A stretch of 64,000 nucleotides of DNA, taken from NCBI GenBank assembly GCA_018363915.1, contig JAGZMY010000006.1:1-64000 (forward strand), in the 5' to 3' direction. Below are positions 16,314 through 26,059 of this stretch, one piece after another; the stretch's first letter is position 1, and every line of letters starts with the position of its first letter. The notes under the pieces are model-generated. The model was not told the origin of the DNA, ran no database searches, and saw only the letters and a program-made list of their open reading frames with translations. The translations under genes were made by a program, and so were the position numbers. Source of the DNA: Anaerococcus vaginalis (GTDB lineage Bacteria > Bacillota > Clostridia > Tissierellales > Peptoniphilaceae).

Positions 16314-17630
16314 GTGAATTATCAAGAAAAAAAAGATAAAATTGTTGAATATATAAAATCTGGCGAAAGCCAAAAGGAAAATTTTAAAATTGGTCTAGAA
16401 ATGGAGCATTTTGTTATAGATAAAGATGAGCTTTTTTCTTATGATTATTTTGGAGAAAAGGGCGTGGGAAGCACTTTGAAAGATTTAAAGGATATGGGTT
16501 TTTCTGTTACAAATGAGGAAGATGGATATATTCTTGGTCTTAGAAAAGAAGATATTGCTGTAAATCTTGAACCTGCTGGTCAATTTGAACTTGCAATTGA
16601 TGCTAAAAAAAATATAAATAATTTGGATAAGTCTTATAAAAAAATTATGGGAGAAATTGTTCCGATTTTTGATGAAAAAAATCAATATCTTGAAACCTTG
16701 GGCTATCATCCAAAATCAAAAATAATGGATTTGAATATTATTCCAAAAGATAGGTATAAATATATGCAAAAATATTTCACCGAATTTGGTGGAAAATATT
16801 CTTTAAATATGATGAGAGGAACTGCAAGTGTTCAATCTGCTATAGATTTTTCCTCTGAGAAAGATTTTAAAAAGAAATTTTTTGTGGCAAATGCTCTTTC
16901 TCCTTTTATGTACACTCTTTATGACAATGCCTATATTTTCCAAGGAAAGCCTTATGAAAATAAAAATCTTCGCCAAGAAATTTGGGAAGGATGTGACAAA
17001 AATAGGACGGGCGTTTATGATTTTGCCTTTGATGATGATATGTCTTATGAAAAATATGCAGAAAAAATTTTAAACACTGATATAATTTTTGTTCATGAAG
17101 ATGGACAAGATGTTTATAAGGGGAATACAAAATTTGAAAAAATAATGGATAAAGATTTTTCTGATGAGATGATTTTTCACGCTCTTTCTATAGTTTTTCC
17201 TGATGTTAGGGTTAAAAAATATATAGAAATAAGGATGCCTGATGCAGTTTCTTATCCATACAATCTTTCTTTTCCAGCCTTAATCAAGGGTTTATTTTAT
17301 AATGAAGAAAATCTAAATAAATTGAGAGAAGATTTTAAAAATATGACTTATGATTCTTGTCAAAAATTAAAAATGGATGCAAAAGAGCATGGCTTTGATG
17401 CAAAATATGAGGGAAAATCTATTTGTGAATGGATAAAATATTTTATTTCTTTGGCAAAAGATGGACTTGATGAAAATGAAAAAATCTATCTCTCATCAAT
17501 AGAAAAATTAATTGATGAAAAGGAAACTTTGAGAGATAAATTTGAAAAAATTTATAAGGAAGATCCAAAAAAAGCTTGCGAGAAATTTTCTGTAAATTAT
17601 GTTTTAGGAGATATTAATGGCAAAGCTTAA
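16314..17630 (+). CDS. gshA: Glutamate--cysteine ligase, GCS2/plant-like type
   Basis: This 438-aa protein joins glutamate and cysteine to make gamma-glutamylcysteine. Family features seen are GLEMEHFVID (start of the ATP-grasp-like sheet), LEPAGQFELAI, GYHPKS, MMRGTASVQSAIDFSSE, LYDNAYIFQG and RTGVYDFAF. I chose GTG at 16314 because GGAGG lies 5 bp before it; the frame also opens with a GTG at 16302, but that codon overlaps the ribosome site. The stop overlaps radA by 14 bp. No glutathione synthetase gene lies in the window, so the product may be used directly as a thiol. Confidence 0.85.
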   Translation: MNYQEKKDKIVEYIKSGESQKENFKIGLEMEHFVIDKDELFSYDYFGEKGVGSTLKDLKDMGFSVTNEEDGYILGLRKEDIAVNLEPAGQFELAIDAKKNINNLDKSYKKIMGEIVPIFDEKNQYLETLGYHPKSKIMDLNIIPKDRYKYMQKYFTEFGGKYSLNMMRGTASVQSAIDFSSEKDFKKKFFVANALSPFMYTLYDNAYIFQGKPYENKNLRQEIWEGCDKNRTGVYDFAFDDDMSYEKYAEKILNTDIIFVHEDGQDVYKGNTKFEKIMDKDFSDEMIFHALSIVFPDVRVKKYIEIRMPDAVSYPYNLSFPALIKGLFYNEENLNKLREDFKNMTYDSCQKLKMDAKEHGFDAKYEGKSICEWIKYFISLAKDGLDENEKIYLSSIEKLIDEKETLRDKFEKIYKEDPKKACEKFSVNYVLGDINGKA

Positions 17631-18990
17631 AAGAGCTTTTGAATGTAAAAATTGCGGTCATATTCAAAATGTTTGGGCAGGTCAATGCCCAGATTGTGGC
17701 AAATGGGGAACTTTGATTGAAAAAACTATAAAAAACGAAAGGACATCATCAAAAGAAAATTCCCTTGATTTTGAAAATGAGGCAAGGCTATTAAAAGAAG
17801 TCAAACTTGATGAGTCCGAGAGAATAAAATCTTCTTTTGACGAATTTGATAGGGCGATTGGCGGAGGACTTGTAAGAGATTCTGTTTCAATTTTGACGGC
17901 AAGACCTGGAGCTGGAAAATCTACTTTGCTTTTGCAACTGTCTTCGTCTTATGCAAAAGATGGTTTTAAGGTAATGTATGTTTCTGGAGAAGAAAGTGAA
18001 TCTCAAATAAAAGCAAGAGCTGATAGAATTATTGGAGAAATTTCAAAAAATATTTGGATTTTATCAACAAATTCAATGGATCTTGCAGAAATTGAAATAA
18101 AGAAAAAAGATGCCGATATTGTAATTTTAGATTCAATTCAAACATTTTTTCTAAACGAATTTGATAACAAACAAGGTTCTCCTACCCAAACTATTGAATG
18201 TGCAAATAAATGCGTTGACCTTGCCAAAAATCCAGAGAAAAAAAGAGCCTTTATTATGGTAGGCCACATGAATAAATCTGGAGAAATGGCAGGGCTTAGA
18301 ACCTTGGAGCATTTGGTTGATACGGTTTTAGTTTTAGATGGAGAAAGCGAAGATGACCTTAGGCTTTTGACAAGTACAAAAAATAGATTTGGACCAACGG
18401 GCGAAGTCGGATTATTTTCTATGCAAGAAGAAGGCCTAATCGAAATTACAAATCCGTCGGAATATTTTATTACAGAAAGAGATTCGGGAATTGAAGGCTC
18501 TGCAATTTCTGTTATGAAAGAAGGAAGTAGGCTTTTGGAAATCGAAATAGAATCCTTGGTTTCAAAATCATTTATGCCCTATCCCCAAAGAATCGGCGAT
18601 AGTTTGAGAAAAGATGATTTAAATACTTTAATTTCAATTTTACAAGAAAGAGCAGGAATTAATCTATTTGACGAAAATGTAATAATAAAAGCAACAGGCG
18701 GACTAAAAATTAGAGAGCAATCAGTAAATCTTGCCATAATGATTTCAATCGCCTCATCATATTTAAAAAAACCAGTAGATAACAAAACAGTTTTTATAGC
18801 AGAAGTAGGACTTACAGGAGAGCTTAAAAAAGTTCCGCAAATAAAATCCAGACTAAAAGAGCTAGAAAGACTAGGCTACAAAAAAGCCTATATAGGAAAG
18901 TGTTCAATAGATAAAAAAGAATACAAAAATTTAGAAATAAAAGAGATGAAAAATATAAAAGAAGTAATTTCAGATGTTTTTTCCAAATAA
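17617..18990 (+). CDS. radA: DNA repair protein RadA
   Basis: This 457-aa ATPase processes recombination branches. The layout is standard: an N-terminal C4 zinc finger (CKNCGHIQ...CPDCGKWG), a RecA-like core with Walker A ARPGAGKSTLLL near residue 92 and the RadA-specific TKNRFGPTGEVG near residue 253, and a C-terminal Lon-protease-like domain (about 300-457) with LTGELKKVPQ. Its ATG lies inside the 3' end of the ligase gene, so the two are translationally coupled. A terminator follows. Confidence 0.96.
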   Translation: MAKLKRAFECKNCGHIQNVWAGQCPDCGKWGTLIEKTIKNERTSSKENSLDFENEARLLKEVKLDESERIKSSFDEFDRAIGGGLVRDSVSILTARPGAGKSTLLLQLSSSYAKDGFKVMYVSGEESESQIKARADRIIGEISKNIWILSTNSMDLAEIEIKKKDADIVILDSIQTFFLNEFDNKQGSPTQTIECANKCVDLAKNPEKKRAFIMVGHMNKSGEMAGLRTLEHLVDTVLVLDGESEDDLRLLTSTKNRFGPTGEVGLFSMQEEGLIEITNPSEYFITERDSGIEGSAISVMKEGSRLLEIEIESLVSKSFMPYPQRIGDSLRKDDLNTLISILQERAGINLFDENVIIKATGGLKIREQSVNLAIMISIASSYLKKPVDNKTVFIAEVGLTGELKKVPQIKSRLKELERLGYKKAYIGKCSIDKKEYKNLEIKEMKNIKEVISDVFSK

Positions 18991-19001
18991 AAATTATTTA
19001 T

Positions 19002-19047
19002 AAAAATCGCATTGATAAAAATAAAATATTTTCAGTGCGATTTTTTA
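19002..19047 (+). terminator. Terminator after radA
   Basis: Arms AAAAATCGCATTGA and TCAGTGCGATTTTT form a long hairpin ending in T. Confidence 0.8.
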
Positions 19048-19187
19048 ATTGAAAAATAATTTTTTTAAAAGGATTAAAGCTAAAAAATTTCAAAAACAAT
19101 CGAAAAAATTTTTGTTTACTTATAAAAATACTTATAGAATAATTTGCTAAATATTTTCATATTTTTTTAATAAGTAGAAAAAATCTA

Positions 19188-19216
19188 TTGACAAAGATAT
19201 GAGAAAAGAATATATT
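19188..19216 (+). promoter_or_regulatory. Promoter of the ribose operon
   Basis: Consensus TTGACA (19188-19193), a 17-bp spacer and TATATT (19211-19216) lie 33 bp ahead of rbsR. Confidence 0.85.
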
Positions 19217-19223
19217 GTAATTA

Positions 19224-19239
19224 ATTAAAACGTTTTAAT
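19224..19239. promoter_or_regulatory. RbsR/CcpA-type operator
   Basis: The perfect palindrome ATTAAAACGTTTTAAT, with the central CG typical of LacI-family sites, covers the presumed transcription start. Autorepression by RbsR is likely; CcpA could also bind. Confidence 0.8.
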
Positions 19240-19248
19240 GAGGTTGAT

Positions 19249-20238
19249 ATGGCAAATATTAAAGATGTAGCAAAACTTGCTGGAGTATCTATTACTACAG
19301 TTTCTATGGTTTTGAATAATACCAACAACAAAATATCGGATGCAACTAGAAAAAAAGTAATTGAAGCGGCAAATACTCTTAGTTATAATCCAAATAATTT
19401 TGCCAAAGCTCTTGCTAGTAAAAAAAGCAATGTGATTATGGCTCTTATTCCAGATATTTCCAATCCATTTTTTTCTTTGTTAGTTAAAAATCTTACTTAT
19501 TATGCAGAAAAATATTCTTATTTTTTGTACATTCACAATACTAATAATAAAAATATTAAAAAGCAAGAATTTATTAATATGATTACTAGCAATGTTATTG
19601 GCGCATCTTTGCTAGTTGATAGAAATATGAAAGATTTAGACGACGAGATAGTAAGAAAAAATAATATTATCTTTTTGGATGAGGTTGATTTTGATGATAG
19701 AAAAACTCACATAGTTACTGGCAATAATGAAAAAGGCGGATTTTTGGGCATGCAATATTTAATTGATAGAGGATTTAAAAATATTGGGCTTTTAATAGGT
19801 CCAAGGTCTACTGCAAATTCTTCAAGAAGATTATCTGGTGCCATAAAAGCTGCTATGAATAATGATATTTATATTGATTCTTCAAATATAATTCATGGGG
19901 ATTATTCTTATGAAGGTGGTTACAAGGCTGGAAAAATTTTTTTAGAAAAAAAAGTTGATGCTATTTTTTCTTTTGCTGATATGTCTTCATACGGACTTTT
20001 GAAATATTTTGATGAAAACAAAATAAAAGTTCCAAGAGATATTTCTTTGATAAGTTATGATAATTTATTTTTAAATAATTTAATTAGTCCCAAATTAACA
20101 TCGATTGACCAAAATTTGGAAATGATAGCAAAATCTTCTATTGAAATGGCGGATGATTTGATAAATGGAAGAAAAAATAATAGAAAAGTTATGGTAGAGC
20201 CTTTTGTGGCTTGTGGAGAAAGTGTAGGTAAAAAATAA
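19249..20238 (+). CDS. rbsR: Ribose operon repressor, LacI family
   Basis: This 329-aa regulator has an N-terminal helix-turn-helix (IKDVAKLAGVSITTVSMVLN, residues 3-22), a hinge helix near NPNNFAKALASKKS, and a periplasmic-binding-like effector domain (60-329). It lies first in the ribose operon, overlaps the ribokinase start by one base, and has a LacI-type palindrome at its own promoter. Ribose-specific function is inferred from context. Confidence 0.92.
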   Translation: MANIKDVAKLAGVSITTVSMVLNNTNNKISDATRKKVIEAANTLSYNPNNFAKALASKKSNVIMALIPDISNPFFSLLVKNLTYYAEKYSYFLYIHNTNNKNIKKQEFINMITSNVIGASLLVDRNMKDLDDEIVRKNNIIFLDEVDFDDRKTHIVTGNNEKGGFLGMQYLIDRGFKNIGLLIGPRSTANSSRRLSGAIKAAMNNDIYIDSSNIIHGDYSYEGGYKAGKIFLEKKVDAIFSFADMSSYGLLKYFDENKIKVPRDISLISYDNLFLNNLISPKLTSIDQNLEMIAKSSIEMADDLINGRKNNRKVMVEPFVACGESVGKK

Positions 20239-21131
20239 TGAAAATACTAAATTTTGGTTCTTTAAATATTGATATATTTTTTAGAGTAGAAAATATTGTA
20301 AAGCCAGGAGAAACTATAAGTGCAAAAAGCATTGAAAAAAGACCAGGTGGAAAGGGACTTAATCAATCTGTTGCTCTTAGCAAAAGTTTTGAAAATGTAT
20401 ATCACGCAGGAAGCGTAGGAGATGATGGTGTTTTTCTTATTGATTATTTAAAAAGTGAGAATATAAATACAAAGTATATAAAAAAATCTGATAAATTAAC
20501 AGGAAATGCGATTATCCAAGTAGATGATAAGGGAGAAAATTCCATAGTTCTTTATAAGGGAGCAAATTTTGATAATGACAAGAAATTTATAGATGAAGTT
20601 TTGGATAATTTTGATAAAGATGACATTTTGCTTTTGCAAAATGAAATAAGCTCTATGAAATATTTGATAGATAAGGCCTATGAAAAGGGAATGAAAATAG
20701 TTTTAAATCCTTCTCCAATCACAGATGAGATAAAAGAATTTGATTTTAATAAAATAGATTTGCTTTTGGTAAATGAAATAGAGTCAAAAGATATAGCAAA
20801 TAAAGATAATATAGATGAAAGCATTAATTATTTCATGGCTACTTATCCAAATATAAATTTGATTGTAACACTTGGAAGTAAAGGCTCAATTTTTGTAAAT
20901 AAAAATGAGAAAATCAAACAAGAAGGAATAAAAGTTGAATCTGTTGACAGCACAGGAGCTGGAGATACTTTTACAGGATTTTTCGTATCTTATTTTTATC
21001 AAGGAAAAAATGTAAGGGATTGTTTGAAATTTGCAAGCCTAGCATCTGCTCTTTCCGTAACAAAAAGCGGGGCTAGCATATCTATTCCAAGCCTTTGTGA
21101 TGTAAAAGAATTTGAAAGGAAGAATGTATGA
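20238..21131 (+). CDS. rbsK: Ribokinase
   Basis: This 297-aa PfkB-family kinase phosphorylates ribose to ribose-5-phosphate. The substrate-binding GGKGLNQSVALS motif is near residue 39 and the catalytic GAGDTFTG, whose Asp is the base, near residue 239. Length is typical. It overlaps rbsR upstream and rbsD downstream by a few bases, consistent with a polycistronic message. Confidence 0.95.
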   Translation: MKILNFGSLNIDIFFRVENIVKPGETISAKSIEKRPGGKGLNQSVALSKSFENVYHAGSVGDDGVFLIDYLKSENINTKYIKKSDKLTGNAIIQVDDKGENSIVLYKGANFDNDKKFIDEVLDNFDKDDILLLQNEISSMKYLIDKAYEKGMKIVLNPSPITDEIKEFDFNKIDLLLVNEIESKDIANKDNIDESINYFMATYPNINLIVTLGSKGSIFVNKNEKIKQEGIKVESVDSTGAGDTFTGFFVSYFYQGKNVRDCLKFASLASALSVTKSGASISIPSLCDVKEFERKNV

Positions 21132-21520
21132 AAGAAAAAGGAATATTAAATAGCGAAATTTCAAAAAGACTTTCTGATTTGGGACACACAGACTTAATAG
21201 CTGTTGGAGATTGTGGTTTGCCAATTGATTCTGACAAAAAGATTGACTTAGCACTTAAACTTGGCGAACCTAAGTTTATAGATGTTTTAGAAATTCTGCT
21301 TAGTGATTTTGGTTGCGAATATTATTATTTGGCAAAAGAAATCAAAGAAAAAAATCCAAGTCAAGAAGAAAATATTAAAAAACTTTTGCCAGATATTGAA
21401 TGCGAATATATATCTCATGAAGCATTTAAGAAAAAATTAAAAGACGTTAAATTTGTTATAAGGACTGGAGAAAATACACCTTATTCAAATATAATTTTAA
21501 GGTCAAAGAATATCTTTTAG
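21128..21520 (+). CDS. rbsD: D-ribose pyranase
   Basis: This 130-aa protein interconverts the pyranose and furanose forms of ribose before phosphorylation. The catalytic His lies in LSDLGHTDLIAVGDCGLPI near residue 20, and the C-terminal RTGENTPYSNIILRS is the conserved end that completes the active site. It overlaps the ribokinase stop (ATGA). Confidence 0.95.
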   Translation: MKEKGILNSEISKRLSDLGHTDLIAVGDCGLPIDSDKKIDLALKLGEPKFIDVLEILLSDFGCEYYYLAKEIKEKNPSQEENIKKLLPDIECEYISHEAFKKKLKDVKFVIRTGENTPYSNIILRSKNIF

Positions 21521-21529
21521 GAGGATTTT

Positions 21530-23011
21530 ATGAAAATTGAAATGAAAGATATTTACAAGTCTTTTGGTAAAAATGATGTTTTAAAAGGAGTGGATTTTAC
21601 CTTAAATGATGGAGAAATTCATGCTTTGGTAGGAGAAAATGGAGCAGGAAAATCTACTTTGATGAATATTTTGTCAGGAGTTCTTTCTAAAGATAAGGGA
21701 GAAATTTTAATTGATGGCAAAGAAGTTGACATAAGTGATACAAATGTAGCCAAAAAATATGGAATAAGTTTTATCCATCAAGAATTATCTGATTGGCCAG
21801 AGCTTACTGTTATGGATAATATCTTTATGAATAATGAAATAAAAAATGGAATTTTTCTTGACAAGGCAAAAATGAGAAAAAAATGTATAGAACTTCTTGA
21901 AAGATTTGATTTAGATATAAATCCAAAAACAAAAGTTTCTGAACTTTCAGTTGGGCAAAGACAGATGATGGAAATAGCAAAGGCTAACTTAAATAAAGTA
22001 AATGTTCTAATTCTTGATGAGCCAACATCTGCACTTACAAATAATGAAATTGACAAATTATTTAAGCTAATAAAAAGACTAAGAGATAAAAATGTTTCTA
22101 TGATATATATTTCTCATAGAATGGAAGAAATTTTTTCATTAACTAATAAGATTACAGTAATGAGAGATGGAAAATCCGTATCAGTAATGGATACTAATAA
22201 GACTGATGAAAGAGAAGTTGTTTCTTATATGGTAGGTCGTGATATTGGAGATTTTTATCCTGAAATGGATGCCGAAATTTCTGATGTAAAGATAGAGCTT
22301 AAAAATTTTAATAGAGAAGGATTTTTTAAAGATATAAATATAAAAGCAAAAAAAGGAGAAGTCCTTGGTATTTCTGGGCTTATGGGAGCAGGAAGAACAG
22401 AGATTATGAGATCAGTATTTGGACTTGATCCTAAAGATAGTGGAGAAGTATTTATAGATGGTAAAAAAATAGAAATAAAAAATCCAGCAGATGCAATAAA
22501 AAATAAAATTGGATTTGTAACAGAAAATAGGCAAGAAGAAGGATTGATTCTTGATGAATCAATTAGAGAAAATATTTCTCTGTTAAATTTTGACAAATTT
22601 TCAAAAAATTCTTTTATAGATAAAGCAAAAGAAAAAAATCTTTCAGATAATTTGGTAGATAGTTTTAAAGTTAAGACCCAATCATCAGAAAGCAAAATTA
22701 GCGATTTATCTGGAGGTAATCAACAAAAAGTAGTTTTTGCAAAATGGTATGCGATTGGTCCAGAAATATTAATCCTTGATGAGCCAACCAAGGGCGTTGA
22801 TGTAGGGGCAAAAAGAGAAATTTATGATTTAATAAAAGACCTTACTAATAAGGGAGTTTCAATTATACTTATATCAAGCGATTTGCCAGAGCTTATAAGT
22901 TTATCAAATAGAATTTATGTAATTCATGAAGGAAAAATACAAGGAGAACTTTTAAAGAAAGATGCTAGCCAAGAAAAAATAATGACCCTTGCAACAGGAG
23001 GAAGGTTATGA
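21530..23011 (+). CDS. rbsA: Ribose ABC transporter ATP-binding protein
   Basis: This 493-aa protein contains two ABC domains. The first has GENGAGKST, LSVGQRQMMEIAKA and LILDEPTSAL; the second has the degenerate P-loop LMGAGRTE usual in sugar transporters of the CUT2 class, the signature LSGGNQQKVVFAKW and LILDEPTKGVDVG. Two fused domains identify CUT2. The ribosome site is TAGGAGG. Four bases overlap rbsC. Confidence 0.95.
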   Translation: MKIEMKDIYKSFGKNDVLKGVDFTLNDGEIHALVGENGAGKSTLMNILSGVLSKDKGEILIDGKEVDISDTNVAKKYGISFIHQELSDWPELTVMDNIFMNNEIKNGIFLDKAKMRKKCIELLERFDLDINPKTKVSELSVGQRQMMEIAKANLNKVNVLILDEPTSALTNNEIDKLFKLIKRLRDKNVSMIYISHRMEEIFSLTNKITVMRDGKSVSVMDTNKTDEREVVSYMVGRDIGDFYPEMDAEISDVKIELKNFNREGFFKDINIKAKKGEVLGISGLMGAGRTEIMRSVFGLDPKDSGEVFIDGKKIEIKNPADAIKNKIGFVTENRQEEGLILDESIRENISLLNFDKFSKNSFIDKAKEKNLSDNLVDSFKVKTQSSESKISDLSGGNQQKVVFAKWYAIGPEILILDEPTKGVDVGAKREIYDLIKDLTNKGVSIILISSDLPELISLSNRIYVIHEGKIQGELLKKDASQEKIMTLATGGRL

Positions 23012-23952
23012 GTAATATAAAAAATCGATTTAAAGAAAATCAAAATTTAGGGACAATAGTTGCCTTACTTATTTTGATATGTTTTGTGAGCGTACTTAAT
23101 CCAGCATTTTTGCAAGTTAGCAACTTGTTAAATTTGATGCGCCAATTAATCATAAATGGTTTTGTGGCATTAGGAATGACTTTTGTAATTTTAACTGGAG
23201 GAATTGATCTTTCAGTTGGTTCAACTCTTGCACTAAGCTCAGCAATTTTTGCAGGACTTTTACAAAATGGGACAAACACAATTCTTGCTATACTTGTAGC
23301 TATTTTATTAGCTATTATTTTGGGGCTAATAAATGGTTTGTTGATTACAAAAGGAAAACTTGCACCATTTATAGTAACACTTGCAACTATGACAATATTT
23401 AGAGGACTTACTTTAGTTTTTATGGACGGTAGACCAATAGCAGGACCTAGAGATGACTTTGCTTTCCAATTTTTAGGAAAAGGACAAGTTTTAGGAATTC
23501 CTTTCCAAGTTATTTTATTTATAATTGTTTATATAATACTTTGGATGATTTTAAATAAAACTTCTTATGGTAGAAAAATATTTGCCGTTGGAGGAAATGA
23601 AAAAGCAAGTTTTATTTCAGGAATTAATATAGCAAAATCAAAAACATTTGTATATGTAATAAGTGCCTTGATGGCAGTTATATCTGGTCTTGTACTTACA
23701 TCAAGATTAAATTCTGCTCAACCAACAGCAGGTTCAGCCTATGAAATGGATGCTATAGCAGCAGTAGTTTTGGGTGGAACAAGTATGACAGGTGGAAGTG
23801 GATCATTAACAGGAACATTAATAGGAATTTTAATTTTAGGAGTCCTTAACAACGGACTAAATTTATTGGGAGTTTCAAGTTTCTATCAACAAATAGTAAA
23901 AGGAATTGTAATATTAATAGCAGTTCTAATAGACAGAAAGAGAAATAAATAG
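23008..23952 (+). CDS. rbsC: Ribose ABC transporter permease
   Basis: This 314-aa polytopic protein of the CUT2 permease family shows the hallmark stretches GMTFVILTGGIDLSVGS (near residue 56) and GGNEKASFISGIN (about residues 196-208). The start overlaps rbsA (ATGA). It would act as a homodimer channel with RbsA and the RbsB receptor. Confidence 0.95.
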   Translation: MSNIKNRFKENQNLGTIVALLILICFVSVLNPAFLQVSNLLNLMRQLIINGFVALGMTFVILTGGIDLSVGSTLALSSAIFAGLLQNGTNTILAILVAILLAIILGLINGLLITKGKLAPFIVTLATMTIFRGLTLVFMDGRPIAGPRDDFAFQFLGKGQVLGIPFQVILFIIVYIILWMILNKTSYGRKIFAVGGNEKASFISGINIAKSKTFVYVISALMAVISGLVLTSRLNSAQPTAGSAYEMDAIAAVVLGGTSMTGGSGSLTGTLIGILILGVLNNGLNLLGVSSFYQQIVKGIVILIAVLIDRKRNK

Positions 23953-23961
23953 GAGAAAAAT

Positions 23962-24900
23962 ATGAAAAAATTTAGAAGAATATTGGCAGTTTTAGCTATA
24001 GCTATGTTTACATTCACAGCTTGTAGCGTCGAAGGACAAGATAAAAATGATAATGCATCTAGTAATGCAAAAGAAGAAACAAAAGCCAAAGATGGCGAAT
24101 ATAAAATTGGAGTTTCTTTATCAACTTTAAACAATCCATTTTTTGTATCAATAAGAGAAGGCGTTGAAGAGGCAGCAAAAGATGCAAACGCAAAAACAAT
24201 TATAACAGATGCACAAAATGATTCTTCAACACAAAACAACCAAGTAGAAGATCTTATAACACAAAAAGTTGATTTGATTATAATTAATCCAGTAGATTCA
24301 ACAGCAATTTCAACATCAGTAAAAAAAGCTAACGAAGCAAATATACCTGTAATATGCGTTGATAGAAATTCTGATGAGGGAGAAATTGTAAGTTTAATTG
24401 CAAGTAATAACGTAGAAGGTGGTAAACTTGCAGGCGAATTTATTCTTGAAAAAATTGGAGAAAATGCAGAAGTTATTCAATTAGAAGGAATTCCTGGAGC
24501 AAGCTCTACTCGTGAAAGAGGAGAAGGATTTAAAAAAGCTACAGATGGAAAAATAAATCTATTAGCAAGCCAAACTGCAAACTTTGATAGAGCAGAAGGA
24601 ATGACAGTAATGGAAAATTTACTTCAAGCTCAACCAGATGTAAAAGCAGTATTTTGTCAAAATGATGAAATGGCATTGGGAGCAATAGAAGCAATAAAAG
24701 CTAGCGGAAAAGATATTGTTGTAGTTGGATTTGATGGAAATGAAGACGCAATAAATGCTGTAAAAGAAGGTTCAATGTCAGCAACAGTTGCTCAAAAACC
24801 AAAGGAAATGGGAAAAATCGCTCTAGAAACAGCAATTAAATATCTAAAAGGTGAAAAAGTAGAAGAAAAAGTAGATTCACCACTAGAATTAATCAAATAA
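23962..24900 (+). CDS. rbsB: Ribose-binding lipoprotein
   Basis: This 312-aa solute receptor has a signal peptide ending TFTAC (lipidated Cys21), a short polar linker and a type I periplasmic-binding fold. Ribose-binding features include SLSTLNNPFF, DAQNDSS, INPVDS, CVDRNSD and QNDEMALGAIEAI. It is last in the operon, preceded by AGGAG and followed by a terminator. Confidence 0.95.
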   Translation: MKKFRRILAVLAIAMFTFTACSVEGQDKNDNASSNAKEETKAKDGEYKIGVSLSTLNNPFFVSIREGVEEAAKDANAKTIITDAQNDSSTQNNQVEDLITQKVDLIIINPVDSTAISTSVKKANEANIPVICVDRNSDEGEIVSLIASNNVEGGKLAGEFILEKIGENAEVIQLEGIPGASSTRERGEGFKKATDGKINLLASQTANFDRAEGMTVMENLLQAQPDVKAVFCQNDEMALGAIEAIKASGKDIVVVGFDGNEDAINAVKEGSMSATVAQKPKEMGKIALETAIKYLKGEKVEEKVDSPLELIK

Positions 24901-24959
24901 AACAAATTCCCAATAATAAGCCTAAAATTAATTACTAACTATCAGAAAATATTAAATTA

Positions 24960-24996
24960 AAATACCAAGGTTAAACATATTAGCCTTGGTATTTTT
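24960..24996 (+). terminator. Terminator of the ribose operon
   Basis: The hairpin AAATACCAAGG/CCTTGGTATTT is followed by T. Confidence 0.85.
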
Positions 24997-25010
24997 AAAT
25001 CTAATTTTAA

Positions 25011-25051
25011 AATAAAAAAAATCGTGCTAGAGATATTTTCTAGCACGATTT
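25011..25051 (-). terminator. Terminator of the PTS operon
   Basis: Arms AAATCGTGCTAGA and TCTAGCACGATTT (25019-25051) are followed on the minus strand by a run of T, ending the PTS transcript. Confidence 0.85.
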
Positions 25052-25072
25052 GTAAGGGAAAAAAATTTTTAT

Positions 25073-25516
25073 CTAAAAATCATCATCTTCATCTGGGTTT
25101 TCTATTTGTATATTTTCATATTTCCATTCTAAGACTTCTTGTTTTGTGATTTCTAGGATATTTTTTACAACTTGGTCTATGTTTTCTTCTAAGACTTGTC
25201 CATTTATTGCTTGAATCAGCATTTGGAAATTTAAATTTCCTATTAATGATATTTTTTCATTATTTTCTAATTTTGATATGGCAATTTGGCTTTGGGTGTA
25301 AGGGGATGCTGAAATTAAATCTGTAAAGACAATTACTCCATCGCCTTTGTCTAAATTTATTATTTTTTCTTTTATTTTTTCGTTGAAATTATTTATGTCA
25401 TCTTCTGGATATAAACCTAGATAATCTATGTTTTCTGCTTGACCAAAAATAATTTCTGCTGAACTTTTAAATCCTTGTGCAAGCTTTCCGTGACTTACAA
25501 TTAGTATTCCTATCAT
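25073..25516 (-). CDS. PTS mannose-family IIA component
   Basis: This 147-aa phosphocarrier of the mannose (EIIA-Man) class starts IGILIVSHGKLAQGF, in which His9 is the expected phosphorylation site receiving phosphate from HPr. FTDLISASPYTQS near residue 65 is the second conserved block. The acidic C-terminal tail (NPDEDDDF) recurs at the end of the IIC subunit of the same operon. It is the last gene of the operon, 38 bp after the IIB gene. Confidence 0.92.
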   Translation of the reverse strand: MIGILIVSHGKLAQGFKSSAEIIFGQAENIDYLGLYPEDDINNFNEKIKEKIINLDKGDGVIVFTDLISASPYTQSQIAISKLENNEKISLIGNLNFQMLIQAINGQVLEENIDQVVKNILEITKQEVLEWKYENIQIENPDEDDDF

Positions 25517-25554
25517 TTTTTATCCTTTCTTAATTTAAGGGGAGCTTAAATGAT

Positions 25555-26058
25555 TTATAAATCAAAATTTTTTAAAACTTCGTCTAAACTTGATTTTGGT
25601 GCTGATGGGGTTGCTTGAAAATAAATATTGTCTATTTTATAATCTTCTCTTAACTCTTTTAATTTTTTGGCATCTTCTTTGTTAAGATAAACTGATTTTG
25701 TAACTAACAAATCATTTTCGTCTTTTTTTGCTATGCCTCCAACGTTTAATTCGCAAACTTCAACGCCGTGTTTGATTAATTTATAAAATACATCTATGCT
25801 TTTTGCAACTAGGATACAATTATAATCTTTAAATTTGTATTTGTCCCAATAGTAGAATGCTCTTTGTTCGTTTAAAACTATTGTTTTCTTTCCTGTTCTA
25901 TTTCCAGCACTTTTGTATAAATCTTTCATAAAAGTTTCGTTGTAAACGACATCATCTACTACAAAAATTGAATTTACTCCGTCTTTTTGCGATAGGGTAA
26001 TCATTACTTGTCCGTGAATTAATCTTTCGTCAACTCTACCTAATACTACTTTTCCCAT
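25555..26058 (-). CDS. PTS mannose/sorbose-family IIB component
   Basis: This 167-aa subunit carries phosphate to the incoming sugar. The active histidine lies in GRVDERLIHGQVMI (residue 15), the canonical start of the EIIB-Sor fold. It is encoded as a separate protein from IIA. The start codon lies 1 bp after the IID stop, which indicates coupling. Confidence 0.93.
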   Translation of the reverse strand: MGKVVLGRVDERLIHGQVMITLSQKDGVNSIFVVDDVVYNETFMKDLYKSAGNRTGKKTIVLNEQRAFYYWDKYKFKDYNCILVAKSIDVFYKLIKHGVEVCELNVGGIAKKDENDLLVTKSVYLNKEDAKKLKELREDYKIDNIYFQATPSAPKSSLDEVLKNFDL

Positions 26059-26059
26059 T

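Noticed and set aside
22255..22695. Long antisense frame inside rbsA
   Set aside because: A shadow of the rbsA codons in the opposite frame, with no ribosome site or family resemblance.
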